Source of the DNA: Blakeslea trispora | Lineage: Eukaryota > Mucoromycota > Mucoromycetes > Mucorales > Choanephoraceae | Length of the DNA stretch: 64,000 bases | Direction: 5' to 3' | Assembly: GCA_025331445.1 (NCBI GenBank) | Contig: JAIWNE010000046.1 | Coordinates: 62,001-126,000, forward strand | Shown: in pieces, positions 36,473 to 49,161 of the stretch | Layout of the letters: every line of letters starts with the position of its first letter | How positions within the stretch are numbered: position 1 is the first letter of the stretch | Notes under the pieces: generated by a model | Databases searched by the model: none | Seen by the model: only the letters and a program-made list of their open reading frames with translations | What the model was told of the DNA's origin: nothing | Translations under genes and position numbers: made by a program

Positions 36473-38155
36473 GACAAGTTTGATGAGTGTGTAGAGTAAT
36501 AAACTCATAAAAAAAAAAGATATTTTCAAATTCGTTTTTCTGGTTCTCAGAGTGAATAACCTGTCAAAAAAAAGGAAAAAGAATACGTTTGTTAAAGAGA
36601 CTGCAGTTTATTGAACTTGAATTGGGACATTTTAACACATAAAATTGGGACGACTGTAGTTGGATAGACAAGAAATGAATGACACAGTAGACTAGCACAT
36701 AAGGAGAGAAAAAAAAAAGAATGAAGGTACTGAATGCGACAAAAAGCTGATAACAGCAAAACTCTTAAGCCATCAGAAGGGGGTAGCACACTGTCAACCC
36801 AAAACTGATGTATACTTTTCACTCTTATCAAGGATACTCTCTATTTAAGAGTGAGATGAGCACCTTTAAATCGAGGAACTACAATCTTAAGCAGAAGAAA
36901 AGTAAAATCATTTACTTAACAGAGTCTTTTTTTTATTGTTTATTATAAGCATAATTTTTTTTTATTCTTTTGATAAGTTGAACTTCTCTTGGTTCTCAAG
37001 GAAATCAATTCCTTGATTAACAGGGAAAACCACGGGAAGGTGGAAGTTCGTCTAACCCCAAAAAAAGGTGTTGCTTCTGGTCTGAACAGTTGGACAACAA
37101 CAACAGCAGCATCATCCAATAAGCGTTCTTGCTGATCAGCATATCACAGCAAATTAGCTTGGAAGTTTTCCTCAAAGGACCTTCGAGTCCAACTCGCATG
37201 CTAGTTGCAGCCAAATCTACCAATAGGCGTTCCTGTTGATCATATCACAACAAAGATAGCTTGATTGCCCTCGCAGAAGACAACGATTAACTCTCACTTT
37301 GACATGAAAGCAATCTGGTCGATAGAACAGCACACGCTGAAGATCCTAAGCGGGCTATTCTACCTTAATGGTTAATATAAGTCGCGCATCCAGGATACGG
37401 ACAAAGAAGAAGAAGAAAAAAGAATAGGGCAAAAAACGATCCTTTTTTATACTTTTTCCTTTGGATATCAGATGATGCATAAACAAAAAATGTGGAGTCA
37501 CAATATTGAATCTGCTATCTAAATTCAATGAGAGCTCAGGCCAGATAACTGATGCAGCTTAGTTAGACAGTCAATGTTCAACATGCTTATTTTCTTCAAT
37601 ACAGACAAGAGGTAGCTTAAAGATAAAAAGGGGAATCTCCGTAATAGCACTACTTTTAGCATTGCATTGAGTGAGTGAGAGAAAGGCAAGATTGGGCAAG
37701 CTTTTATTTCTTCGTTTTATAAGGTCTATCCAAACTATCTTTTAATACCACTAAATTGCTCACCTATATGAATGAAAGACACAAAAGAAAGACTCTTGTC
37801 CTCTCAAGACGATCCCAAGTAGCTCAGGAGAGGGTCAAGCCGCTCAAAGAATGGAGATAGCTCGGTAAGGGATTGGTCTCAGAAACTATATCTGGTACTT
37901 TCAAGTTGATTTACCATTCTCAATATTTATAGTGGCACGCCTTTTTAACACAGTTCTTGACCTCATCCATAAAGCATTTATTTAAATCAAACTGTACAAG
38001 ACTTCCAAACATAGCAACCTTACCCATCAGACGCGAAGTCGGTGCTTGAAAAAGACTCGCGACTCCTAACCGCGTCTCACTTTATTTATTTTTTTTAATA
38101 ATTTTGCTTTTTCTCTCTTTCTTTCTTTTTATTTCAGTCACTGCTATTTAAAAGG
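36473..38155. other. Intergenic with a short duplicated sequence
   Basis: About 1.7 kb between Ydj1 and Ctf18. A roughly 45-bp sequence starting CCAATA and containing GATCA-ATATCACA occurs at 37117-37161 and again at 37221-37263. No supported gene. The open frame at 37017-37223 on the minus strand overlaps the first copy and resembles no family. The right end should hold the Ctf18 promoter with a T/CT-rich leader. Confidence 0.5.
37117..37263. repeat. Imperfect direct repeat, about 45 bp, two copies 104 bp apart
   Basis: Copies at 37117-37161 and 37221-37263 share CCAATAxGCGTTCxTGxTGATCA and ATATCACAxCAAA with small gaps. The origin is unknown; it may be a fragment of an old element. Confidence 0.5.
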
Positions 38156-41100
38156 ATGGCCGTCAAAAGAGAACGTCCACCCAACTTTTTCGAAGAAGAT
38201 GATGTGGATTATATGATACAAGAGAGCATTAACTATGAAAATGACCAAGATCAAGTGGTTGGCCTAAGCGACTATCTCAATCAAAAATCCTCAGAACAGC
38301 GTAAGCAGTACATGAATCGGGGGACACACGCGTTTTATGTGTTTCATTTTTTTTACTGACAGCCTTTACTACTAGCCACATCTTACAGCACTTCTTTTGA
38401 ACTGGAAAATCCATTTATGGCAGTCGAAGCCAACCATACCAACATTTTGACAGATCGAATGCTTGAAGATGATAGCCCTTTATTCAACACCGAACAAAGC
38501 TATCTTGAAAGTCGCTCTTCTGTTGTGGATGCCATGGACTATATGGGCATTTCAGACCATGAAGAAATCGATTTGACAGCTCCACCAAAGCCAATTCAAA
38601 AATCGGCTACTCCTGATTATACACAGATCCCAGAAACAGGTGCTTTCATCTCTGCCACCTGTCCAGTCACAGGCAAACCACTTTACTATCCTAAAAAGAC
38701 GCAGGGCGAAGCAAAGAGAAAAATGGAAAATTTATTCAAAACCATCACAAGTGCCAAGGGTCATTCGAGAGGTGGATTATTGTCTAAGCCTATTTGGCGT
38801 TTAAGAAAGGATATCGAAAAGAATAACTTGGCAGAATTAGAAAGAATTCAAAGGTATATCCATAGTTACAAATGACCAAAGAGCAATGATTCTAATGACA
38901 AAAAAAAAGGGAAATTGAACAAGAAGAGAGACATAAAAAGAAAAAGAAGAAATTACCTGCCAAAGATCTATCAGGGCAACTATGGGTAGATAAATATAGA
39001 CCAACTAGTTTTATGGATTTGATGGGTGATCAACGTTTAAATCGAGAAGTATTGAGATGGGTCAAACAATGGGATTCTTGTGTCTTTAAAAAGAAGCCAG
39101 CACAAGAGTCTCAAAGAGACCAACAGATGCGACAATACAAGGACAAGTTTGGTCAAGAACCAAGAGGATACAAAAGAGAAATTCAAAAAGTAAGTATCGA
39201 TTGTTCGATTTAGGCAGCACACAATGACTTATTGTGAGGGGCGGAATCATTCTAGAATAACAATGATCCATTACTTCGACCCGATAAAAAAATCTTATTA
39301 TTATCAGGTCCACCTGGTTTCGGTAAGACGACATTGGCCCATGTGATTGCAAACAAAGCAGGTTACAATGTTATTGAAGTAAATGCAAGTGATGATCGTA
39401 CGGGAGATGTTGTCAAATCCAAAATCAAATCAGCACTTGAGATGCAGGCCATCATTCGAAACCCTAATCAAAAAGACGAAAACAAGACCATGTCAATGAC
39501 TCAAAAACCAAACCTGTTGATTATTGATGAAATTGACGGTGCCAGTAGTGGTGGTGGTGGTGAGGTAATTTCAAGAGAAAAAAAACAAGGGGGGCATGAT
39601 AGAAGCTCTCTCTGTTCTAATATCTCGGCTATTAGAGTTTCATCAAGCAATTGGTACAATTAGCTTCTGTTGAAATAACAGAACCAAAGAAAGGTAAATC
39701 CATGTTCTATATCAAATACAATGCATCATTCTAAACATGTATGTAAAGGCAAGAAAAGACAAGAGAAACCACTGATGCGACCTATCATCTGTATCTGTAA
39801 CGATCCTTATGCACCTGTACTTCGACCCTTGCGTATGATTGCACACTTTATTCAATTCAAAAAAGTGCCTATGATGTCTGTTGCAAAGCGCTTACACGAT
39901 ATCTGTGATAACGAAGGCTTAGAAAGTGATCTAAGAACCTTGAGCGTACTATCTGAAACAGCAGATGGAGATATTAGAAGTTGTCTGAATACATTACAGG
40001 TATTTTTTTTTCTAAAGAAAAAAAAGAAAAGGAGACTAAAAAATGACCTTGTCTTTAGTTTGTCAGAAGCAAAAGTACAATATTTACAAAGGAAATGATG
40101 GATAAAGCAGGACTCGGTAGAAAAGACATGGGCAAATCACTGTTTTCAATTTGGGAAGATTTGTTCTCTGCGCCTAATGCACGTCATAAGAATTCAGTCA
40201 ACAAAGAAGACTTGGATAACAACAAATACTTGGATCGTTTGATCAGCGATATTCTATCGAATGGTGAGATTGAACGCATCATGCAAGGTTGTTTCGAATC
40301 TTATCCTCTGATGCGATTCCATGATGTGGCCTTTCAAAAGTTTTGTGCTATCAGCGAATGGCTTCATTTCTATGACCAAATGAACCACAGAGCCAACGAG
40401 CGACATGAATATGATCTATACAAATATCTTCCATACCCAGTAGTCAATTTCCATCGCTTCTTTGCTGGTACAACAGCGCAGGAACATCGTGTGGAGTATC
40501 CTCGAGTAGAATACGAAGCATTCTCAACACGAAAATCATACGAAAACCTCATTGCCATATTCTTGGCTGGTATTCAACCTCATAAGCGACGTTATCTAAC
40601 ACGGGAAATGATTGTTCAGGAACTAGTACCTCTCTTGCTTCATATCGTTTCGCCTGAATTGAAGCTAGCTAATCAACAGCTCATCAAGCCTGCTGAGAAA
40701 GCAAAGTTAACAAGATTAGTGGATATCATGATTGAATTCGGTTTATCGTTTATTCAAGAAAAGAACGAGGAAGGCCAGTTTGTCTTTAAACTTGAACCGT
40801 AAGTAAACAGCTATGTATTTATAGAAGCAGTGCACTCATGATATTTGCTTAGCCCTGTTGAGCAGCTATTGTATTATCAGTTATCCTCTCCTAAATCCAT
40901 TCTGCCCAAGCAGTACGCTGTAAGACAGATGATTGCTCATGAGGTAAAGAAATAGAACTATGGTTAGCACAACAAAATAAGCTGACAGGGTTCTTGTTAG
41001 ATTGAAACTGAAATCATAAGAAGAAGAGAAGAAGCTTCCGAATTGAGAAACAAAGACACAAAGAAACCTGAAATGTAATGTGAAAACCCCTTCAATCGCT

Positions 41101-41411
41101 GTCTGATTATTAACATAAGCTTTAGACCTGTCGTGAAAAAGACAAAGCCAGCAAAAGAAGTCAACAAACAGATTTCTCTTGATTTTTTTGGCCGTGCATA
41201 CACAGTACCATCAAGGACAACTGAAACAATAGACAATGCTGCAAAGATGGAAGGTATGTGACATTATAAATAAGGCCCTTAAAATTAGCTGATATTTCTC
41301 TCTCTTTTTTTCTTTGAAGTGGATCAGCCCTCTTCTCTCATAAGCTATCGATACCATGAAGGCTTTTCAAATGCAGTCCGAAAACCTATGACAGTTCAAA
41401 TGTTTCTCTAG
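38156..41411 (+). CDS. CTF18: Ctf18, large subunit of the alternative clamp loader (Ctf18-RFC)
   Basis: AAA+ ATPase that replaces Rfc1 in the clamp loader acting with PCNA and polymerase epsilon; needed for sister-chromatid cohesion. Eleven exons: 38156-38300, 38376-38853, 38910-39189, 39256-39564, 39636-39693, 39749-39999, 40059-40798, 40853-40943, 41001-41074, 41126-41253, 41320-41411. They give 881 residues. The block LWVDKYRPTSFMDLMGDQRL opens the RFC core. Walker A is SGPPGFGKTTLA near 319 and Walker B LLIIDEIDGA near 388. ADGDIRSCLNTLQ is the RFC sensor-2 helix. The short C-terminal segment (SYRYHEGFSNAVRKPM) is the family-specific tail that meets Dcc1/Ctf8. Exon 2 uses the third of three nearby acceptors, the only one keeping the frame open. 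It converges on WSS1 with 14 bp between stops. Confidence 0.94.
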
Positions 41412-41425
41412 ATCAATAAAGCAAA

Positions 41426-42519
41426 CTATTTTAATTGAACAAAAGCACAGGCATTGCACGTAAGCCACTGTGGATTATTTTCTAAAGTACATTGTGGGCA
41501 TGTCCAAGTCGTTTTGATCACAGCCTGTTTTGGCCTTTCTTGAAGACAGATAAGGCAGGATAAGACAATAGGGTTGTTCAAATAGGTGCATGTAGGGCAA
41601 GACCATCCTGCTTCTTCTTGTTGTTGCTCTGACTGATCCTCTGCAGTTAAATCGATCATTGTACGGGATCGCTTTTGATGGGCTTGGTCTGAAGTTGACC
41701 TTTCAACATCTTCAAGCTTCCTCTTTTCGGAAGAAGGTGATAAGGGAGTTGTATCTACATTGCCACCACACCATACACTATCTTCCAATCGCTTCTGAGC
41801 AGCTCGAGCCGCTAATTCACGAGGTGTTAACTGTTGATGTAATCGAGATTGACTATCACTGCTACTCCCCAATCGCTTTCCACCCGAAGGCTTCATCCAT
41901 GATGGCTTATTCAATCGCTTTTCGGCAGCCGCAGCTGCAGCTTGGTTGCTCAAGTGTCTCGGAACAGAAGAAGCAAGACTCAATCTTTGTCCTTGAGAGT
42001 AAAAGCCTTCTCCTGTGTAGCCTGAAGCTGTCAGATTCTCTGTTTCTTGCCATAATTCTTCTAATTTCTTATAAAACATTTCATCATGAGGGCCACGCAC
42101 AATATGAACTATTCTATTCAATCTGTTTAAGTAATGGTGTATTCATTTGTTGAAAAAACAAAAAAAAAAGATATTTACTCATGCAATAATGTGCCTAGTA
42201 TATCATGGTATTCGAGAAATTGAGTCTCGTCGTGATGAGGTCTTAATCTCAACTTGATTTGCCAGCCTTTGTTCACATTAATACCTGTTTGTTTTACAGA
42301 GTCAGTAAGATACCTGGTTGCTGCGTAAAGATAAATAGACTCACCTAACAAGTTGGGATTCTGAGGAAAGAACTCATGCAATGTTGTTATCTTCCAGCTA
42401 TACTTTATTAGAATAGGCTTGACTTGAGAAGCAACCTTCTTTAATAATTCAAGTGCTTCTGCTGATCTTGGCTTTCTTTTCAGTACTTGATAATCCCCTA
42501 TAGGTTCATTCTTGTTCAT
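41426..42519 (-). CDS. WSS1: Wss1-type metalloprotease (WLM domain) for DNA-protein crosslink repair
   Basis: SUMO-linked, DNA-dependent protease that removes proteins crosslinked to DNA. Two exons on the minus strand, 42519-42179 and 42113-41426, give 342 residues. The WLM domain includes ITTLHEFFPQNPNLLG, NVNKGWQIKLRLRP and the zinc site HEIVHIVRGPHDE at residues 113-125, which straddles the intron. The acceptor after GAATAG was chosen because it restores HExxH; an acceptor 9 nt earlier stays in frame but breaks it. The middle is Lys/Arg/Ser-rich. Two RanBP2-type zinc fingers end the protein (WSCPTCTYLNNPIVLSCLIC and WTCPQCTLENNPQWLTCNAC). An IDLTAED stretch near 270 looks like a SUMO-interacting motif. 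It is longer than yeast Wss1 (269 residues), mainly by the linker and second finger. Confidence 0.92.
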
Positions 42520-44704
42520 GTAGTTTTAAGCAGAAAAAAAAACAAGAAAAAAATTGCTGATTGGTTGTTATAATGTTTTAAAAAGTTCCTCTAATAGATC
42601 ATGTTTTATGATTATGTGTTTTGAATGTGAGAGAAAAACAAAGAAAAGAGTGTAGAGAAGTCTAGGCATGATAATCGCTTTAAAGAGCTCAATGTATTGC
42701 TATGATAATTGGCTATTCAAGAAGGTTTTTGATGTGCTACTTCTGTTTTTACCATAGCCATAGTATGCACTGTATTGACTATGGGTCAAACAGACTGAAC
42801 TCACACTTAATATAAACCAGTAGCTATTAAGCGCATGTTGAAATAACCAAAAGTGAAGGCTTGTTATTTATTTTGAGCAGTGTATCTTTGTTATGAGATA
42901 AAGTAAGAAGGAATGCACAGGCTTCATTGGCACTATACGCAGCAATTTGGTACACCAAAAATATACATGAAGCAATTTAGGCACACTCAAAGCCAATGAG
43001 AATTGTGGACATCAAGAACCAGGGTGTATATTGATATAGAGTAAGGCCCAAACTCTTACACAAAGAATAAACAAACAGACAATATATCAGACAACAAGAA
43101 CAATTGATCAGTAATGTGATCAATTCGCTTTATGACAAAGAAAAAAAAAAGAGGTTCTTCTGCCCAGATATTGTTAACTAAAAAAACATGACATACTCTA
43201 AGGTAATAAAATTCCTCAGTAGACTATAGGCTATTTGCTAATATTTGCTTGAATTACTATAGCGATGATCTCTTAATATCTAAATGATATATACAAAAAA
43301 AACATTGTTGAAAAGAAAGATATGTATTTTTACCATGACTGTTGTCAATTATTTGCATTGATTTAACTCAATGAGCTCTTCTTACTTACTCTTTGTTTCT
43401 AGCAGTATTTTTTCTTCCTTTCCATAAGTAGGGTAAGTCACCGATTCAAGAGCTAAAAGACATATGAGAAGTAGAAGATTGAAACAGTTATCTTTAAATT
43501 AAAAAGCGAAACCATCTGTTTTGTTGTTAGTCCAAACTGTTACACCCAAAATAGGGCTATCAGTTAACTTACATTATCGCAAAAATTTTCTTTAGGTCAG
43601 CCTACTACACTTATTGGTTGTTGCTATTTGAAGGTCTTTTCAATCGGATGTTGGACAAAGCCCATTTTTACGTGTATCGTAAAGACGGCTGTAGTAGGCT
43701 ATCTAAACTCATCCAGTGAACATGCTCGTATCTCCTTGCGATGGTATAATACAAGAAGAAATAGTCATATTTTGAGCTTTCTTTTAAAGCTTCTGACTCT
43801 ATTTGAACTTCATTTGGGCCTGTGTACACTTTTATCTGGAATTATTGGCACACCTCAAGAGAAAGAAGAGGCACATTTTGTAGAAATATGGACTTACAAT
43901 TAAGACAGAACAGGCAACATCGTTAACGAGTTTGGAAATAAACTCATTGAGATGGATGTAACCGAAAGGTATCAATTGTGTTCATACTAATAAAAGTGAA
44001 TCGATGTTTACCTGGTTTCCGGATTGAGTGTTTCCATTAAAAGACAAATAAAAACATGCCTTTCTCGTTGAATCTATGTTAGCAAGAATAGCTGAGTCAC
44101 TACAATCCGCCAAATTTGTGAAGCAGTATTTTGGGTGGCTTTCTGAATAGCACAATCATCCTATGGTGGTTGTAATGGATAATTCCAGCTTTTGTTCTAG
44201 AAAAAAAGTTCATGACCTATTTTTGAAACTTTGAAGCGCGCCTCCTAATTTTCAGTCCTATTAAACTCTATTTTGGTATGCTCAAGAACTTTGTTCAGAG
44301 AGCTCCAAAGGAAAGTCAAGAAGCAATGCAAGGCTTTTAACACAAATAACAAATAACGTGAGGAATGAGTTAATGCTCATATCAAGAACTTCAACAATTA
44401 CATAAGAAGCGGCAATGACAAGTAAATAGGTCTTGTTTGACAAACTTGCATCAGTTTGTACCAACCTAAACTTCCATTTTGGTCACCGAAATATAGTGTC
44501 TGATCAGAAAAAGCTTCAAGTTCCGAATTTCTGAAAAGGTGATTAAAACTCCCCAGAAGCATGGCCACATCTAAAAGGAATAAAAAAAAAAATGAAACTC
44601 TTCTTTTTCAATTATTTTTACTTTTTTTTTTCTGTCTTTTTTCTTTTCTTCTCTGACTGCGTGTAATTTTTTTTCAAGATTATTTCGGGGAAAATACTCA
44701 AGCG
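42520..44704. other. Intergenic, with a possible transposase relic
   Basis: About 2.2 kb with no supported gene. The open frame at 43628-43903 resembles no known family. A weak DDE-like remnant lies near 44100-44325. From 44620 the leader of the SulP gene is T/CT-rich. Confidence 0.45.
44100..44325 (+). pseudogene. Weak Tc1-type DDE relic
   Basis: One frame reads VKQYFGWLSE, stop, HNHPMVVVMDNSSFCSRKKV, HDLFLKL, stop. The core VVMDNSSFCSRKKVHDL resembles the VVMDNAPFHRSKKVRDFL block of Tc1-like transposases, with the catalytic Asp kept and stops on both sides. It is short and could be chance. Confidence 0.3.
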
Positions 44705-47700
44705 ATGTATCGACTTAATTCCTCAACGTCGTCGAATGCTGATTACTCGAGCTTTTCTTCACCAAAAGAGATCAATACACAAAGCAATCTGGATGAAGAA
44801 ATCCCCTCCCGTTCATATTATTCTTCTCATATCCATATAGAAGAGCCAGGTAAGCTGATTTAATTGCGTCTTTCTTCATCTCATTCCTCGTTTCGTTTTA
44901 GTGAACGAAGATGCTCGTTATTCTGCTTCTGTTGAGTCGATTCGTGCACACTCCTTGGCATTAGGTGATAGATACATGCAAGAAACAAGCCCGGCCAATT
45001 CTCCTCCTACAAACCTCCAAAACGACGATAAATTTCTAAAGCCAATATCACCTCTATCTCTCGGTAATAATTCGCATTCTATCTTATCGAGTTTATTGAA
45101 GAAAGACAACTTGAAACGGGATCAGGAGCATTGTGTACAGGATGAGATGAACGAAAGACAGCACCTATTATCACCATCATCTTCGACGTCATCAAGGAAA
45201 AAGCTGTATCATAAGAAATCAAGCAACAACAACTATTTTTCCATCCCTGAAGCGGATCCTGAATTGGGAAATCAAGAGCAAGAGAATGGCATAGAGGATC
45301 GAGAAGAAGAGAGTGGAAGAAAACACGAGCAAAGTCACAGTTATTACCGCCGTCTCACCTGGAAGCAGCTAAGAGACCCACAAACCTGGATCAAATGTCT
45401 TACACAACCAATCCGTTATATACCTGCAGTTGTCTTAGGCTTGCTCCTGAACTTACTAGACGCTATTTCATACGGTATGATTACATTTCCACTCAACAAT
45501 CCCATGTTTGCTTCATTTGGACCGGATGGCATCTCCATGTTCTTTGTAAGGTATGAAATGAAACATGATTCCCTTTGTCTTGTTCGCTCTAAAAAGAAAT
45601 TGTTTAAAAAATTATTGTTACAGTTGTATTGTTTCTCAACTTGTCTATTCTTGCGGTGGCAGTGCCTTTGATGGTGGCAATGGAAGGTAAAAAGAAAAGA
45701 GTGTATTCCCCTTGTTTGTTTGGTATCGTTTCACTGACTTATATCGTGCTTACTTCAGTATGATGATTGAAGGTAAATAGGATTGTTTTGAACAAAATTT
45801 ATCAGTGCAGAGCAACTAAACTTGATACTTCCCTGCTATGATACCAGTTGTACCATTTTTACATATAATGTAAGAGATTTGACTTGAAGTTTGGATAATT
45901 GTATAACTCATATGTGTTCTTTAGGGCTGAGAGAATTGTGTCAGTGGTGGGTCCAGATCGCCCAGATATAGCTATACCCTCTACTGTTGTTGCATTTGCA
46001 CTGAGCAGTATCATGACTGGCCTTGCATTTTTCTTGCTTGGTGCACTCAAGCTTGGAAAGCTCATCGGCTTCTTTCCCCGACATATTCTTGTAGGTACAA
46101 TTGGTGGTGTCGGTTGGTTCCTGGTTGCAACTGGTATTGAAGTATCAGGCCGATTAGACGAGGATTTAGTATATACCATTCCGATGTTCAAGAAAATCTT
46201 TCTTGATTCCCATACCTTCATGCTCTGGTTCTCGGCATTTGCGGTCGCTATTTTGCTAAGATTGATACAACATCGTATCACCTCGCCACTCGTTGTACCT
46301 GTGTTTTTTATGGTACTACCTCTTGTATTCTACTTAATTGTATTGGTCTTGGGATTGGATGTTAGCCAAGTACGTAACGACGGTTGGATATTCCCTTTGG
46401 TCGAAAGCAACACACCCTTCTGGCACTTCTACACTTACTTTAACTTGAAGATGGTTGACTGGCGTGCTGTTGCTGAAACGATTCCTGCAATGCTGGCATT
46501 AACCTTTTTTGGTAAGAAAGGCCACTTGTGTTATCTTATCTATGATTTATCATTCGTGTAATCTATTTTGTAGGCGTTTTGCATGTACCTATCAACGTAC
46601 CCGCTCTTGGTGTTTCAACAAACAAGGACAACGTGAATGTAAACAGGGAGCTCGTAGCTCATGGTATCTCGAATGCACTTTCTGGCTTAGTCGGCTCAGT
46701 ACAAAGTGAGTTAATATTTCCCTTTCTTGAAAGACAGAATTGACCAAGACTTTTGCATTTCTTTGACAGATTACCTTGTATACACTAATTCGTTGCTTTT
46801 TATTCGAACTGGTGGAGACAGCCGAGTTGCAGGTGTCATGCTAGCTGGTGCTACAGCCATCTTGTGGATGGTTGGTCCTTGGATTGTTGGATATATTCCT
46901 GTCATGGTTGTAGGTAGCTTGATCTTCCACTTGGGTTTGGATCTCCTGAAGGAGGCACTGGTAGATACTTGGAATTCTGTTCATTACCTCGAGTACATTA
47001 CAATTTGTACCATTATTGCCAGTATGGCCATCATGGGTTTTGTGGAAGGTATCTTTGTAGGAATTGTATTGGCCTGTATTTTCTTTGTTGTTCAAAATGC
47101 ACGCAGGAACAAAGCTATTCGAGCCATTTACACTGGTCAGTATATGCGATCTACTGTACGAAGACTATATCGCCAAGAACAGTTTTTGAACCAAGTAGGC
47201 GGTCAAATTCAAGTGATCAAATTACAAGGTTATCTTTTCTTTGGTACAATTGATCAAGTTGAAACTGCTATTCGTGACATGCTGGACGAACATGCTTGGG
47301 ATAAACACCCTATTCGTTTTCTTATTCTGGATTTACAACTCGTTCAGGGTCTTGATTTCAGTGCAGCTGAAGCATTTGTTCGCATTCGACGCTTGTTGCG
47401 CGCCCGTCAAGTCTACATGATCGTTTGCAATGTAGCTCGTCATTCTGATGAAGAGAAAGCTCTGATGAAAGCTGGTATTTGGACTCGTCATCAACAACAT
47501 GACGAAGATGATTTGAAATGCTTTGAGCATATTAATGAAGCTGTTGAATGGTGCGAGAATGTATTGCTGACAAGCTTTTTCGAGAATAAGCCCAAGCACA
47601 GTAAGTTTCCACCAAGACAGATCGTAGCATTTTGTTGATTGTCTCTTTTTTGTAGTTTTGTCAGGCACTCCTGCCTCTACTGTACCTGTCTCAAACAAAA

Positions 47701-48340
47701 CTTATGGCTATGCAGACCATCTTGCATCTGCAGGCTCACCTCGTCACAATATCATCTCAAATGCAATTCACCATGTGTTTAGTGGTAAGACATTCTGACT
47801 TGTACCTACTAAAAGTCTTCTAATTTCTTTTCTTTTGTTTTTGTGACTTTAGAATCGCATGGACCCGTCGTCCACAAGAACACAAGTCAGCCAACACTTA
47901 TTCTTGTTCAAACTTTTGGGGAAATCAAACAAGGAAAAACCTCCATCGAATTCTTTCACAAACTCAGCAAGTACTTTGAGCGAGTTACTGTCAAGAAAAA
48001 CGATACCCTTTATCACGAAGGAGATCCATGTGAGTACCTTCTTATACTTGAGCAAGGCTCTCTCCGCAGTTTAATGCACGTCTTGAAAGATGAGGTGACA
48101 GTTGAAACTATTCTGCCCGGCACAGTAGTAGGCGAGTTGGGCATGTTTAGTCATAACCCTGTGCGAACACGATCCCTTATGGCTGAAACAGATTCTGTGT
48201 TCTGGATTCTATCAAAAGAGTCTTTTAACCGTATGTGTGCAGAAGTCCCTGATCTGGCAAATGAGTTTATTATGCTATGTTTGTATTTTTCTTCCGAAAG
48301 ATTGGATACAATGACAAGATATGCTTTCCACTTGCATTAA
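44705..48340 (+). CDS. VSB1: SulP-family transporter with STAS and cNMP-binding-like domains (Vsb1/YGR125W-like)
   Basis: Multi-pass membrane protein close to yeast YGR125W/Vsb1, a vacuolar SulP-fold protein linked to basic amino acid storage. Ten exons: 44705-44849, 44902-45550, 45624-45686, 45759-45772, 45848-45869, 45925-46511, 46574-46705, 46770-47600, 47656-47784, 47853-48340. They give 1019 residues (yeast 1036). Residues 1-215 are a polar cytosolic leader. The SulP membrane domain runs from about 218 to 640 (YIPAVVLGLLLNLLDAISYG; GGSAFDGGNGSMMIEVVPFL). A STAS domain starts near 680 (IQVIKLQGYLFFGTIDQVET). A cNMP-binding-like domain covers about 890-1000 (YHEGDPCEYLLILEQGSL; VVGELGMFS). 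Exons 4 and 5 are micro-exons of 14 and 22 nt, needed to encode the conserved SMMIEVVPFLH. The substrate is by analogy only. Confidence 0.9.
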
Positions 48341-49161
48341 GTTACCTTTCTCTGTACTTCTTTTTTTTTTTTGCTTTCCTAATCGAATAAAACAGCTCTT
48401 CTTTTTTTTTATTATTATATTTGCGTATTTATTATTCTTGTATTCTTCATCTATGTAATCAAAAGAAGAAAATGGTATACAATTAAAACTTTTTATTTAC
48501 ATCTTTCCGGAAATAGATGGCAATTATAATTAGAATTTGAGGAACTTTCTAAAGACACTCTGACTGCCAAATGCAGAGTAACTGTTCGTTTTTATGTTGC
48601 TTCTTCTGTTGAAGAACTGCTCGGAAGCTGGTGTATTTCTATTTTCTGTAAACATATTGTTGTATCAATTGCTTAGGCAATACGAGTGCTATCAAAAAAG
48701 ATCCTCATAACTTGAAAGTGATTGTATTTTCTTGCTGAGAATACAAAGCAGTGTATTAATAGAATGCTATAGTTATCTTACTTTCTCTTCAGTCTTCATG
48801 CATCAAAGTCCAGGCGATGTGGTAGCTTCGATAATAATAATAAAAAAAGAACCCTTTCATTTGACTTTTAGTTGGCAAGTTTATCAGGTTTACAGAACAA
48901 GTAAAACACAAACTTTAATAGATAATTTGAGTTTTTTGTTTTCTCAGCTTTTGTGTCTTGTACAAGGTCTACTCGTATTACATTTGATAACATACTGAGG
49001 CGATTAATTCAGCAAAAATATGGAATATTATTTATTTAAGGAATAAAGAAAATGAACAGCACTGCTGTTGCAATAACATTAAAGATTTGTTTGTCGAATT
49101 GTTTTCAAAGTTAGATGATAAATTAGGATAGGATGTAATAAAGTAATAAATGAAAGGTATT
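48341..49161. other. Convergent intergenic region, no gene seen
   Basis: About 820 bp between the 3' ends of the SulP and PTR2 genes. It is AT-rich with a T tract after the SulP stop and a polyadenylation-like AATAAA near 48386. No coding likeness was seen in the open frame at 48732-48998. Confidence 0.55.

Noticed and set aside
41659..42153. 164-codon plus-strand frame under WSS1
   Set aside because: Antisense shadow of the WSS1 linker and zinc-finger exon.
42179..42519. WSS1 first exon read straight through to the in-frame stop (114 codons) as a separate short protein
   Set aside because: The WLM zinc site continues in phase in the next exon, so it is one spliced gene.
47333..47698. 121-codon minus-strand frame under the SulP gene
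   Set aside because: Antisense shadow of the conserved STAS region on the plus strand.
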